In this document: positions 1 to 6,010 of the stretch, piece after piece
Numbering within the stretch: the first letter of the stretch is position 1
How the letters are laid out: the number at the start of each line of letters is the position of its first letter
NCBI GenBank assembly: GCA_044867805.1
Contig: JBIOVQ010000320.1
Span: 1 to 10,194 of the forward strand
DNA length: 10,194 nt
Direction: 5' to 3'
Origin: SG8-41 sp044867805
GTDB lineage: Bacteria; Pseudomonadota; Gammaproteobacteria; Burkholderiales; SG8-41
Translations under genes and position numbers: made by a program
The notes under the pieces: model-generated
The model's database searches: none
Told to the model about the DNA's origin: nothing
The model's input: only the letters and a program-made list of their open reading frames with translations

Positions 1-1
1 G

Positions 2-982
2 CAGGCCGAGGACATCCTGGAGATCCGGCTGCGGCAGCTGGCGCGCCTCGAGGGCATCAAGATCGAGACCGAGCTGAAGGACCTCAAGGACGAGCGCCGC
101 AAGTTGAAGGGCGTGCTGGGCTCGGACGAGGAGCTGAAGAAGCTCATCGCCGAGGAGATCCGCGCCGACGCCAAGGCCTACGGCGACGCGCGCCGCACGC
201 AGATCGAGACCGCCGAGCGCGCGACTTTCGAGCGCCAGGTGATCGACGAGCCGCTCACGATCATCGTGTCGCGCAACGGCTGGGCGCGGGCGCGTCCCGG
301 CCACGGGCTCGACCTTTCCGCGACCACCTACAAGCAGGGCGATGGACCGTACGCGATCTTCGAGACGCGCTCCGTGCACGGCGTGGGGCTGATCGACAGC
401 ACCGGCCGCGCGTTCTCCGTCGAGTGCTCGGAGCTGCCCGGCGGCAAGGGCGACGGCCAGCAGCTCTCGACGTTCATCGATCTCGCGCCGGGCGCGCGGC
501 TCGCGCACGTGGTGGACGCGCAGCCCGGGAAGCGCTACCTCGTCGCGACCTCCGGCGGCCGCGGCTTCATCGTGAAGTCGGAAGACCTGCTGACGCGGGT
601 CAAGGCAGGCAAGACGTTCATGACGGTCGAGCCCGGCGACGAGGTGATCCGCCCTGCCGCGGTGCCCGCCAAGCCCGAGATGGCCGTGACGCTCTCCGAG
701 AACAGCCGCATGCTGGTCTTCCCGGCCGAGGAGCTGAAGGAGCTGGGGCGCGGGCGCGGCATCAAGCTGATGGGCCTCGACGAGAAGGAGAAGCTGGTCG
801 CGGTGGGCTTCGCCGGCGCGCAGTCCGTCACCGTCACCGGCATGTCGCGCGCGGACAAGGAAAAGACCGTGACCCTCGAAGGCGCGGACCTGCAGAAATA
901 CGTCTTGCGCCGGGCAAGAAAGGGACGGCTGCTCCCCGGCAAACTCAAGCCTGTCGCGGTCGTGCCGAGCGGCGCCGCTTGA
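2..982 (+). CDS. parC: DNA topoisomerase IV subunit A (ParC), C-terminal part
   Basis: ParC is the DNA-cleaving subunit of topoisomerase IV, which decatenates daughter chromosomes together with ParE. The reading frame is open from base 2, so the gene enters from the left edge and only about 326 C-terminal residues are seen; the catalytic tyrosine lies outside. The visible part starts at the end of the breakage-reunion domain (QAEDILEIRLRQLARLEG), continues into the coiled-coil segment with the ParC/GyrA-like AYGDARRTQIE, and then forms the beta-pinwheel C-terminal domain with blade motifs such as VDSTGRAFSVE, GRGFIVKSEDL and RMLVFPAEEL. The lack of an obvious GyrA box, together with recalled similarity to E. 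coli ParC, favours ParC over GyrA. The TGA stop at 980-982 is followed 11 bases later by a repeat element. No T-tract terminator is seen after it. Confidence 0.93.
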   Translation, partial: QAEDILEIRLRQLARLEGIKIETELKDLKDERRKLKGVLGSDEELKKLIAEEIRADAKAYGDARRTQIETAERATFERQVIDEPLTIIVSRNGWARARPGHGLDLSATTYKQGDGPYAIFETRSVHGVGLIDSTGRAFSVECSELPGGKGDGQQLSTFIDLAPGARLAHVVDAQPGKRYLVATSGGRGFIVKSEDLLTRVKAGKTFMTVEPGDEVIRPAAVPAKPEMAVTLSENSRMLVFPAEELKELGRGRGIKLMGLDEKEKLVAVGFAGAQSVTVTGMSRADKEKTVTLEGADLQKYVLRRARKGRLLPGKLKPVAVVPSGAA

Positions 983-993
983 CGCGTTCGTTT

Positions 994-1282
994 TACGACG
1001 GGTCGCGAAGGACGCTAAGGACGCAAGGTACGACGGGTCACGAAGGACGCAAAGGCCGCAAAGGACAGATAGTAATCAAGGACGCAAAGACAACGCCAAG
1101 TGAGGCACAAGCAGACGCTTCGGGAATAGGAAACTCCGATCTGCTTCCTGTATGCCACCCTTGGCGCAGTTCCTTCGCGACCTTGGGTGTTCATATTTTT
1201 CTTCTTCGCGTCCTTAGCGTCCTTCGCGACCTGTAGTAAAGCTTTTCCTTCGCGGCCTCCGCGTCCTTAGCGACCCGTAGTA
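994..1282 (+). repeat. ~290-bp inverted-arm repeat element, copy 1
   Basis: The element almost fills the gap between the convergent parC and hypothetical genes, with 11-12 bases left on each side. It starts with TACGACGGGTCGCGAAGG and ends with GCGACCCGTAGTA, which are inverted versions of each other. The arms are degenerate 9-nt units of the type GCAAAGGAC or GCTAAGGAC, and each arm has two copies of the TACNACGGGTC box. The core has a stem GCCAAGTGAGGCA (1095-1107) against TGCCACCCTTGGC (1153-1165), 11 of 13 paired. An inner hairpin pairs AGCAGA/TCTGCT (1110-1115 and 1140-1145) and TCGG/CCGA. A second copy lies inverted at 2614-2913. No gene is seen here and no target duplication is evident. 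It resembles a MITE-like or structured-RNA repeat. Confidence 0.85.
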
Positions 1283-1294
1283 AGCGAGGGCCCG

Positions 1295-1732
1295 TCAGCG
1301 GTCGGACGAGGGCTGCTGAGCCGTGTTCTGCCACGCCGGGCGGCGGACGCGCTTGCGGCGCGACTCGGCCTTGACCTTGCCGTTCAGGTAGTCGCGGATA
1401 CGCCCGCTCACGGTACGGCGGATGGCTTTCGGCAGGCTGCTGGCGGCGGCCTCGAAGCGATCCGTGATCGGTTCCACGGCAGGCGCTGCTTCCGCCCGGC
1501 CGGACTTGCCCTTTCGGCGCGCTTCCTCGGCCGGGTCCTTGCCATCGTGGAACAGTCCGGCCTCGCGATGCCATACCAGGGCCCGCTCGTCCGTTTCCTT
1601 GCCGTAGCAGAGCTGGAATAGCGCGACCTCGCCTTTCTCGGTCTGCCACACGAACAGGTCGAAGTACTCGTCGTGGAACCAGCGCCGGCGCATGCTCGGC
1701 TCGGCGGCCACGCCCTCGATCTCGCGCAACAT
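1295..1732 (-). CDS. conserved hypothetical protein, 145 aa
   Basis: Function unknown. The ATG at 1732 is preferred because GGAGGAG lies about 5 bases upstream; an in-frame TTG at 1747 sits before that site. The N-terminal half (about residues 17-63) has an aromatic-rich pattern, RRWFHDEYFDLFVW, then FQLCYGKETDERALVW and GLFHDG. I recall this pattern from small uncharacterised proteobacterial proteins, often encoded singly. The C-terminal half is charged and probably less ordered, ending in an Arg/Lys-rich stretch (about 119-133). There is no signal peptide or membrane segment, so it is probably cytosolic. It lies 148 bases downstream of the cell wall hydrolase gene on the same strand, with a heptamer repeat between them, so co-transcription is possible. 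Its TGA stop lies 12 bases from the 994-1282 repeat. Confidence 0.75.
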   Translation of the reverse strand: MLREIEGVAAEPSMRRRWFHDEYFDLFVWQTEKGEVALFQLCYGKETDERALVWHREAGLFHDGKDPAEEARRKGKSGRAEAAPAVEPITDRFEAAASSLPKAIRRTVSGRIRDYLNGKVKAESRRKRVRRPAWQNTAQQPSSDR

Positions 1733-1800
1733 GGGTCTCCTCCGCAACGCCTGCGTCTTAACCGTTGGACCGGAGGGGGACGGGTGGGTTCACCCGGGAT

Positions 1801-1883
1801 GGCGAATGGCGAATGGCGGATGGCGAAAGGGGGAAACCCGCTGACGCCTTCCTTCCGACTTTCGACTTCCGACTTTCGACTTA
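1801..1883. repeat. heptamer repeat element with opposed arms, GKCGRAA type
   Basis: The left arm has four 7-nt units (GGCGAAT, GGCGAAT, GGCGGAT, GGCGAAA) at 1801-1828. The right arm has four units CGACTTN at 1856-1883, which read GTCGAAA/GTCGGAA on the minus strand, a related heptamer in the opposite orientation. A 27-base centre separates them. The right arm overlaps the TAA stop (1881-1883) of the minus-strand cell wall hydrolase gene. The same heptamer type recurs at 5945-6010. Pairing between the arms is imperfect. Confidence 0.7.
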
Positions 1884-2522
1884 CTTGTAGAAGACGTGCT
1901 GCCCGATTTTCGCGATCTGCTTCCTGCCGTGGGCCCAGTCGGGCTTGATATAGACGGCGTGGAAGTGCGTGGCGCCCTCGACCACCGGCGGCTCGGTGCC
2001 GTAGTAGACCTCCTCGGCCGCCTGCCAGGCCTGCTTCCAGGCCTCGCCCCCGGGGTTCGGCAGATGCTTGAATTCCGTCCACGAGAAAGCGCCCACGTAG
2101 CGCTTGCGCAGGCTGTCCCAGTTCTTCTGGTACACCACGTCGCAGATGCTGCCCGCGTAGTTGCCCGAGGCGACGCGGTTCAGAGTGACCTCCGCGACCG
2201 CCCTCTGGCCGTTCAGCGGTTCGCCGCGCGCCTCGAAATACACGTTGCGCGCCAGGCACATCAAGTTCTCGCGCTCGTCCTGGCGCTCGGCAACCGCGCG
2301 CTGCCGGTCCTCCTTGTAGACGAAGACCGCGTTTAGTCCGATGCCGAACGCTGCGATGAGCGCCACGAGCGCTCCGCCGAATATCCACGGCTCCTTGTCC
2401 GCCGTGTCCCAGCGAAAGCGCAGGCGCAGCCACCGGCGGTGGAACGTCCGGTTCACGAAACGGGCAATCGACCTTCTTCCGGGCATAGGTCTCACACGGT
2501 ACAAGCCGCCCGGGCCGCCCAC
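1881..2522 (-). CDS. membrane-anchored SleB-type cell wall hydrolase
   Basis: A putative peptidoglycan hydrolase of the Hydrolase_2 (SleB/CwlJ-like) family, whose founding members are spore cortex-lytic enzymes but which is also common in non-sporing proteobacteria. From the GTG at 2522 it has 213 residues; an ATG at 2486 (residue 13) is an equally plausible start, and neither has a good ribosome binding site. A basic N-terminus is followed by one membrane segment (about 46-69, PWIFGGALVALIAAFGIGLN), so the domain probably faces the periplasm. The catalytic domain (about 87-213) shows CLARNVYFEARGEPLNGQ with the expected catalytic Glu97, then FSWT and GATHFHA with His186 and His188. This is the usual family order and the domain looks complete. 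The stop codon is part of a heptamer repeat. It could act in cell wall turnover; the substrate bond is not readable from sequence. Confidence 0.88.
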   Translation of the reverse strand: MGGPGGLYRVRPMPGRRSIARFVNRTFHRRWLRLRFRWDTADKEPWIFGGALVALIAAFGIGLNAVFVYKEDRQRAVAERQDERENLMCLARNVYFEARGEPLNGQRAVAEVTLNRVASGNYAGSICDVVYQKNWDSLRKRYVGAFSWTEFKHLPNPGGEAWKQAWQAAEEVYYGTEPPVVEGATHFHAVYIKPDWAHGRKQIAKIGQHVFYK

Positions 2523-2572
2523 AAGGAAAAACTCACATGATTCTAAACGCGGGCCGACGGGCGGACGTTGAC

Positions 2573-2598
2573 GCCGGACAGGCGTTCGCCTGGCCGGC
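2573..2598. other. strong GC-rich hairpin
   Basis: The arm GCCGGACAGGCG (2573-2584) and the arm CGCCTGGCCGGC (2587-2598) pair at 11 of 12 positions around a 2-base TT centre. It sits between the 2614-2913 repeat and the upstream region of the cell wall hydrolase gene. There is no T-tract on either strand, so a classical intrinsic terminator is not supported. It may still end transcription arriving from the molybdenum hydroxylase genes or be part of a repeat family. Confidence 0.6.
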
Positions 2599-2613
2599 TA
2601 AAGTCGAAAGTTG

Positions 2614-2913
2614 TACTACGGGTCGCTAAGGACGCGGAGGCCGCGAAGGAAAAGCTTTACTACGGGTCGCTAAGGCCGCAAAGGACGCGAAGGAATAGAT
2701 ATATGAAAACCTAAGATCGCGAAGGAACTGCGCCAAGGGTGGCATACAGGAACTGCTCGGGCATTCATCCTCCCAAGAGCGTATCCACTACCTCACTTGG
2801 CGTTGTCTTCGCGTCCTTGAGAATATCTGTATCCTTTGCGTCCTTCGCGTCCTTCGCGACCCGTCGTACTGGCGACTTCTTCGCGGCCTTTGCGTCCTTC
2901 GCGACCCGTCGTA
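2614..2913 (-). repeat. ~300-bp inverted-arm repeat element, copy 2
   Basis: This is the reverse-oriented partner of the element at 994-1282 and most of the roughly 400-base gene-free stretch before the Moco subunit gene. Its end at 2614-2670 matches 1226-1282 in reverse complement at 56 of 57 positions. The core stem is kept (2732-2744 against 2789-2801), as are the 9-nt tandem arms and doubled TACNACGGGTC boxes. The hairpin tip has different sequence from copy 1 but still pairs: GCTCGGG (2755-2761) against CCC and GAGC (2772-2780). It ends 6 bases before the stop codon of the Moco subunit gene. The rest of the gap (2523-2613) holds the hairpin at 2573-2598, a short AAGTCGAAAGTTG repeat scrap, and no gene. 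Confidence 0.85.
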
Positions 2914-2919
2914 CCGCAG

Positions 2920-5055
2920 TCACTGTTGCGAAAGCGCAGCGACGACGCGGTCGCGCGTGAAGGGCATATCCCGGAGTCGTATGCCCATTGCGTTGTGAAT
3001 GGCATTGGCGATGGCGGCGGCGGTGGGCCCCTGGGTCCCCTCGCCCGCGCCGAGCGGCGGCTGGTCGGGGCGGTTCACGATCGTGACCTCGACGACCGGC
3101 GATTCCTCGAAGGTCAGGATGGGATAGTCCTCCCAGTTGCTCGACAGGATCCGCCCGCGGTCGTACTGCACCGCCTCCTTCAGCGCCCAGCTCACGGCCT
3201 GGATGATGCCGCCCTCGGTCTGGTTGGCGAGGCCGTCGGGATTGATGACGAGCCCGGCATCGATGGCCGCCCACGCGCGCTTCACCGCGACTGCGTTGCC
3301 GATCTCGACCTCCACGATTTCCGCCACGTAGATGGCGCCGTTCTTGTAGCGCGCGAAGGCGATCCCGCGCCCGCGCGTGCCGTCGCCCTTCTCGCCCTTC
3401 TTCCAGCCCGCCTTCTGGGCGACGGTCTCGATCACCGCCCGCGCGCGCGGGTCCTTCATGTGGCGCAGCCGGAACTCGACCGGGTCGGCACCGGCCGCGG
3501 CGGCCAGCTCGTCCATGAATGACTCGATGGCGAAGACATTTGCCGTGGCCCCCAGCGCGCGCAGCGCGGACACCCGCACCGGCATGCGCTTCACCAGGCG
3601 GTTGGTGACCCGCTGGTTGGGAAACTCGTAGAGCGGGATGGCGTTGCGGTGGCTGCCGCCGCCCGGCAGCGGGGGATTGCGCGGCGGCGAGGGCTTGTGC
3701 GGCTGCTCCAGGTGCCAGGCTGCCAGCAGGTTGATGCCGCCCAGCCCGTTGGGGCGCGTGCTGTGGGAGTTGCTCCAGATGTCCTCGGTCCAGGAGACGA
3801 TCCCGCCCTGCGCATCGAGCGCCGCCTTCAGCTTCACTACCATCGCCGGGCCGTACGGCTCCCAGCCGAACTCGTCCTCGCGCATCCACTGCACCCGCAC
3901 CGGCCGGCCGGGTGCGGCGCGCGCCAGCAGCGCGGCGTCGAGCGCGGCATCGTCCGCCCCGTTGTGGCCGTAGCAGCCGGCGCCGTCCATGTGGATGACC
4001 GCGATCTCGCTTTCCTTGACTCCCAGCACCGGCGCCAGGTCGCGGCGCAGCGGAAAGATGCCCTGGCTGTGCGTCCAGACCGTGTAGCGGCCGTTCTCGA
4101 AGCGCGCCACGGCACAGGACGGGCCTATCGCGGCATGGGCGATGTACGGCCTGGTGTATTCGGCCTCCAGCGTCTTCGCTGCCCGCCCGGCCGCCGCGGT
4201 GTCCTGCTTCTCGCTGATGACCTCGTCCTCGGTCTTCTCCTTGAGGAGGAAGCGCGGGTCCGGCTCCGGCAGCTGGGTGGTCTCCTCCCAGCGCGCGACA
4301 CGCTTCAGCCGCGTGAGCGCCCGGATGGCCTGCTCCTCGCGCTCCGCGATCACTCCAAGGAAGCTGCCGTCGCGCACCACGGCGGTCACGCCCGGCATAG
4401 CACGCACTTCCGTCTCCTCCAGCCCCGTGAGCCGCGCCTGGTAGCTCGGCGGGCGGGCGACACGGCCGTGCAGCATGCCCGGCAGCTCGAGGTCGTGGAC
4501 GTAGATCGGAACGCCGGTCACCTTGGCCGGGATGTCGCGGCGCGGCGCGGGCCTGCCGATGATGGTGTGCTGGGACGCGGGCTTGGGCTTGATCTCGGCG
4601 GTCGCCTCGCGCGCGAGGAGGTCGTCGCTGGCGAGCTCCCAGTAGGGGATGTTGCCGCCGGAACGGGCCGTGATGACCCCGTCCGTGACCGAAAGCTGCT
4701 CCAGCGATACCTTGAGCAGCGCGGCGGCGCGCTGCAGCAGCAGGTCGCGCGCCTCGGCCGCCGCGTAGCGCAGCGCGGCCCCGCCGTCCGTGATCGACTG
4801 GCTGCCGGAGGTCATGCCCTCGTCGGGGCTGTAGGTGGTGTCGGCGGGCGCGAGCCGGATGCGGTCGAGCCCAACGTCGAGCTCCTCGGCGACGATCTGC
4901 GCGAGGGCGGTGAGGATGCCCTGCCCGATCTCGACCTTGCCCGGGAATACCGTGACCGTGCCGTCGCGGTTGATCCTGAGCCAGCGGTCGAGCCGGCGGT
5001 TGGCATTGAGGCTGCCGGGCAGCTTGCGCGGCGCAGTCGCGGGAGCTTCGCTCAT
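2920..5055 (-). CDS. molybdenum hydroxylase large subunit (xanthine dehydrogenase family, NicB/IorB-like)
   Basis: A 711-residue molybdopterin-binding subunit that, with a [2Fe-2S] partner, would hydroxylate an aromatic N-heterocycle or aldehyde using water. The order is that of the nicotinate/isoquinoline dehydrogenase subfamily. The GKVEIGQGILTALAQI motif, which lies in the second Moco-binding region of standard enzymes, is at residues 39-54. The hammerhead domain follows (about 178-270, with VTGVPIYVHDLELPGML), then the Moco-binding regions including GCYGHNGADDAALDAALLAR. Near the end LGAGEGTQGPTAAAIANAI carries Glu672, at the place of the catalytic glutamate. No Tat signal or cytochrome c domain is present; Pseudomonas NicB has C-terminal haem domains, so electrons must leave another way. 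The ATG at 5055 has no visible Shine-Dalgarno site because a repeat lies directly upstream. The [2Fe-2S] subunit gene is 86 bases upstream, so an operon is likely. Substrate unknown. Confidence 0.9.
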   Translation of the reverse strand: MSEAPATAPRKLPGSLNANRRLDRWLRINRDGTVTVFPGKVEIGQGILTALAQIVAEELDVGLDRIRLAPADTTYSPDEGMTSGSQSITDGGAALRYAAAEARDLLLQRAAALLKVSLEQLSVTDGVITARSGGNIPYWELASDDLLAREATAEIKPKPASQHTIIGRPAPRRDIPAKVTGVPIYVHDLELPGMLHGRVARPPSYQARLTGLEETEVRAMPGVTAVVRDGSFLGVIAEREEQAIRALTRLKRVARWEETTQLPEPDPRFLLKEKTEDEVISEKQDTAAAGRAAKTLEAEYTRPYIAHAAIGPSCAVARFENGRYTVWTHSQGIFPLRRDLAPVLGVKESEIAVIHMDGAGCYGHNGADDAALDAALLARAAPGRPVRVQWMREDEFGWEPYGPAMVVKLKAALDAQGGIVSWTEDIWSNSHSTRPNGLGGINLLAAWHLEQPHKPSPPRNPPLPGGGSHRNAIPLYEFPNQRVTNRLVKRMPVRVSALRALGATANVFAIESFMDELAAAAGADPVEFRLRHMKDPRARAVIETVAQKAGWKKGEKGDGTRGRGIAFARYKNGAIYVAEIVEVEIGNAVAVKRAWAAIDAGLVINPDGLANQTEGGIIQAVSWALKEAVQYDRGRILSSNWEDYPILTFEESPVVEVTIVNRPDQPPLGAGEGTQGPTAAAIANAIHNAMGIRLRDMPFTRDRVVAALSQQ

Positions 5056-5062
5056 AAGGAAT

Positions 5063-5154
5063 GGACAGGATTAACAGGATTTACAGGATTAGGGCGAAAG
5101 CAAGGCCGATTCTGGTGGACGTTTGAATCTTGCTAATCATGTTAATCCTGTCTA
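5063..5154. repeat. ACAGGATTA nonamer repeat with inverted arms, copy A
   Basis: The left arm has three 9-nt units (ACAGGATTA, ACAGGATTT, ACAGGATTA, from 5064). The right arm (about 5123-5154) has the inverse units TGAATCTTG, TAATCATGT and TAATCCTGT. A roughly 32-base centre lies between. The element fills the gap between the two hydroxylase subunit genes. It ends 7 bases before the Moco subunit start codon, and its other end overlaps the last codons and stop (5142-5144) of the [2Fe-2S] gene. A related copy is at 7184-7277. It could form a hairpin in the mRNA between the two cistrons. Confidence 0.8.
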
Positions 5155-5624
5155 TTTGCCTTGCCTGCCATCGCGTCAGCGGCGCGGTGAATCGCGCGCA
5201 GGATGCGCAAGTGCGTGCCGCAGCGGCACAGGTTGCCCTTCAGGGCGGCGCGGATTTCCGCGTCCGACGGGCGCGGATTGGCGTCGAGCAGCGCCTTGGC
5301 GGACATGATGATGCCGGTAACGCAGTAGCCGCACTGCGCCGCCTGCTCGGCGACGAACGCCTCCTGCAGGGGGTGCGGCTTTCCGTTCCTGACCAGTCCC
5401 TCGACGGTGGTCACCTTCTTCCCCGCCGCGGCGGACAGCGGGAAGTCGCAGGACTGGACGGGCTTGCCGTCCACCAGCACCGTGCACGAGCCGCACTGCC
5501 CGAGGCCGCAGCCGAAGCGGGCGCCCTTGAGCTTGAGATCGTTGCGCAGCACGTAGAGCAGCGGCGTTTCCTCCGCGGCGGATACCGCGTGGCGCTGTCC
5601 GTTCACGTCGAGTTGTATGGTCAC
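5142..5624 (-). CDS. [2Fe-2S] subunit of the molybdenum hydroxylase (IorA/NicA-like)
   Basis: A 160-residue electron-transfer subunit that would pass electrons from the Moco subunit through two [2Fe-2S] clusters. The N-terminal plant-ferredoxin-type domain has Cys39, Cys44, Cys47 and Cys59 (C-x4-C-x2-C-x11-C). The C-terminal helical domain has Cys98 and Cys101 (QCGYC) plus Cys133 and Cys135 (LCRCG), so all eight ligands are present. The GTG at 5624 is chosen as start because it gives the usual family N-terminus (TIQLDVNGQ) and has GGAAAGA about 7 bases upstream; the frame stays open to an ATG at 5669. The last residues, NRQD, and the TAA stop come from the nonamer repeat downstream, so the native C-terminus may have been changed. 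It is the first gene of a probable two-gene operon. Confidence 0.92.
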   Translation of the reverse strand: MTIQLDVNGQRHAVSAAEETPLLYVLRNDLKLKGARFGCGLGQCGSCTVLVDGKPVQSCDFPLSAAAGKKVTTVEGLVRNGKPHPLQEAFVAEQAAQCGYCVTGIIMSAKALLDANPRPSDAEIRAALKGNLCRCGTHLRILRAIHRAADAMAGKANRQD

Positions 5625-5654
5625 GCTAGGGTCTTTCCCGCCCGGCCAGCGGGC

Positions 5655-5684
5655 TTGAACCGATCTCAATAATGGGACTATACT
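5655..5684 (+). promoter_or_regulatory. sigma70-type promoter for the DUF465 gene, possibly bidirectional
   Basis: TTGAAC (5655-5660) and TATACT (5679-5684) are separated by 18 bases and lie about 33 bases before the start codon, after which AGGAGG-like sequence gives a ribosome site. On the minus strand the overlapping hexamer TATAGT (5682-5677) could serve as a -10 for the divergent [2Fe-2S] gene, though no good -35 is seen for it. The call rests on consensus matching by eye. Confidence 0.55.
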
Positions 5685-5716
5685 GGACTTGTCTCGCTGG
5701 TATGGAGGAAGCCGCC

Positions 5717-5926
5717 ATGATACATACCGCCGACGTCGAAGCTCTGAAGCAGAAGATCAACCAACTGCAGATAGAGCACCGCGATCTCGACGATGTCATT
5801 TCCCGCCTGTCCCAAAGCGCCGCGCAAGACCAGATCCAGTTGCAACGCCTCAAGAAACGCAAGCTCTTCCTGAAAGACCAGATCCACGTCCTCGAACGCC
5901 AGCTCGAGCCCGACGTACCGGCGTAG
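5717..5926 (+). CDS. DUF465/YdcH-like small coiled-coil protein
   Basis: A 69-residue protein resembling the DUF465 (YdcH) family, whose function is not established. The whole chain is predicted helical: residues 5-62 have regular hydrophobic spacing, with INQLQIEHRDLDDVISRL and the family-like LQRLKKRKLFLKDQIHVLE, consistent with a two-helix antiparallel coiled coil. There is no signal peptide, membrane segment or cysteine. The ATG at 5717 is supported by GGAGGAAG just upstream and by a promoter-like pair at 5655-5684. It is the only plus-strand gene between the minus-strand hydroxylase and amidohydrolase genes, so it is probably a single-gene unit unrelated to their pathway. Its TAG stop is inside a perfect hairpin. 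Confidence 0.85.
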   Translation: MIHTADVEALKQKINQLQIEHRDLDDVISRLSQSAAQDQIQLQRLKKRKLFLKDQIHVLERQLEPDVPA

Positions 5927-5942
5927 CCGCTTCCGGCTACGC
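5921..5942. terminator. hairpin at the DUF465 stop codon
   Basis: GCGTAGCCG (5921-5929) and CGGCTACGC (5934-5942) form a perfect 9-bp stem with loop CTTC. The stop codon at 5924-5926 lies in the left arm. No run of T follows on either strand, so it is a terminator-like hairpin at most; it lies between two convergent genes and could act on both. Confidence 0.45.
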
Positions 5943-5944
5943 CT

Positions 5945-6010
5945 GAAGTCGAAAGGCGGAAGTCGGAAGTGTTGCCCTGGCTTTCCCTTTCGCTTTTGCC
6001 TTTCGCCTTA
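5945..6010. repeat. heptamer repeat element with inverted arms, GKCGRAA type
   Basis: The left arm has units GTCGAAA, GGCGGAA and GTCGGAA (5948-5968). The right arm (5981-6007) has CTTTCCC, TTTCGC, TTTTGCC and TTTCGCC, which on the minus strand read GGCGAAA, GGCAAAA, GCGAAA and GGGAAAG. The arms can pair imperfectly around a 12-base centre. The right arm directly follows the TAA stop (6008-6010) of the minus-strand amidohydrolase. The unit type matches the element at 1801-1883. Confidence 0.72.

Noticed and set aside
994..1282. CRISPR-like array because of repeated short units
   Set aside because: Units are 9 nt, degenerate and adjacent with no unique spacers of regular size, and no cas gene is near.
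1191..1649. Minus-strand frames overlapping the hypothetical gene (1191-1649 and 1408-2433)
   Set aside because: They are alternative frames with Arg/Pro-rich composition. The 1295-1732 frame has the ribosome site and a family-like aromatic pattern.
2523..2572. Promoter with TAGAAT (2545-2540, minus strand) for the cell wall hydrolase gene
   Set aside because: The -10-like hexamer is plausible, but no -35 match was found at a suitable distance, so it was not listed as a feature.
994..2913. Composite transposon carrying the hypothetical and cell wall hydrolase genes
   Set aside because: The flanking copies encode no transposase, no target duplication is seen at the outer ends, and the enclosed genes look like ordinary chromosomal genes.
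3649..5136. Long plus-strand open frame of 495 codons
   Set aside because: It is antisense to the clearly recognisable Moco subunit, is rich in Arg, Ala and Gly as expected of GC-rich shadow frames, and shows no domain.
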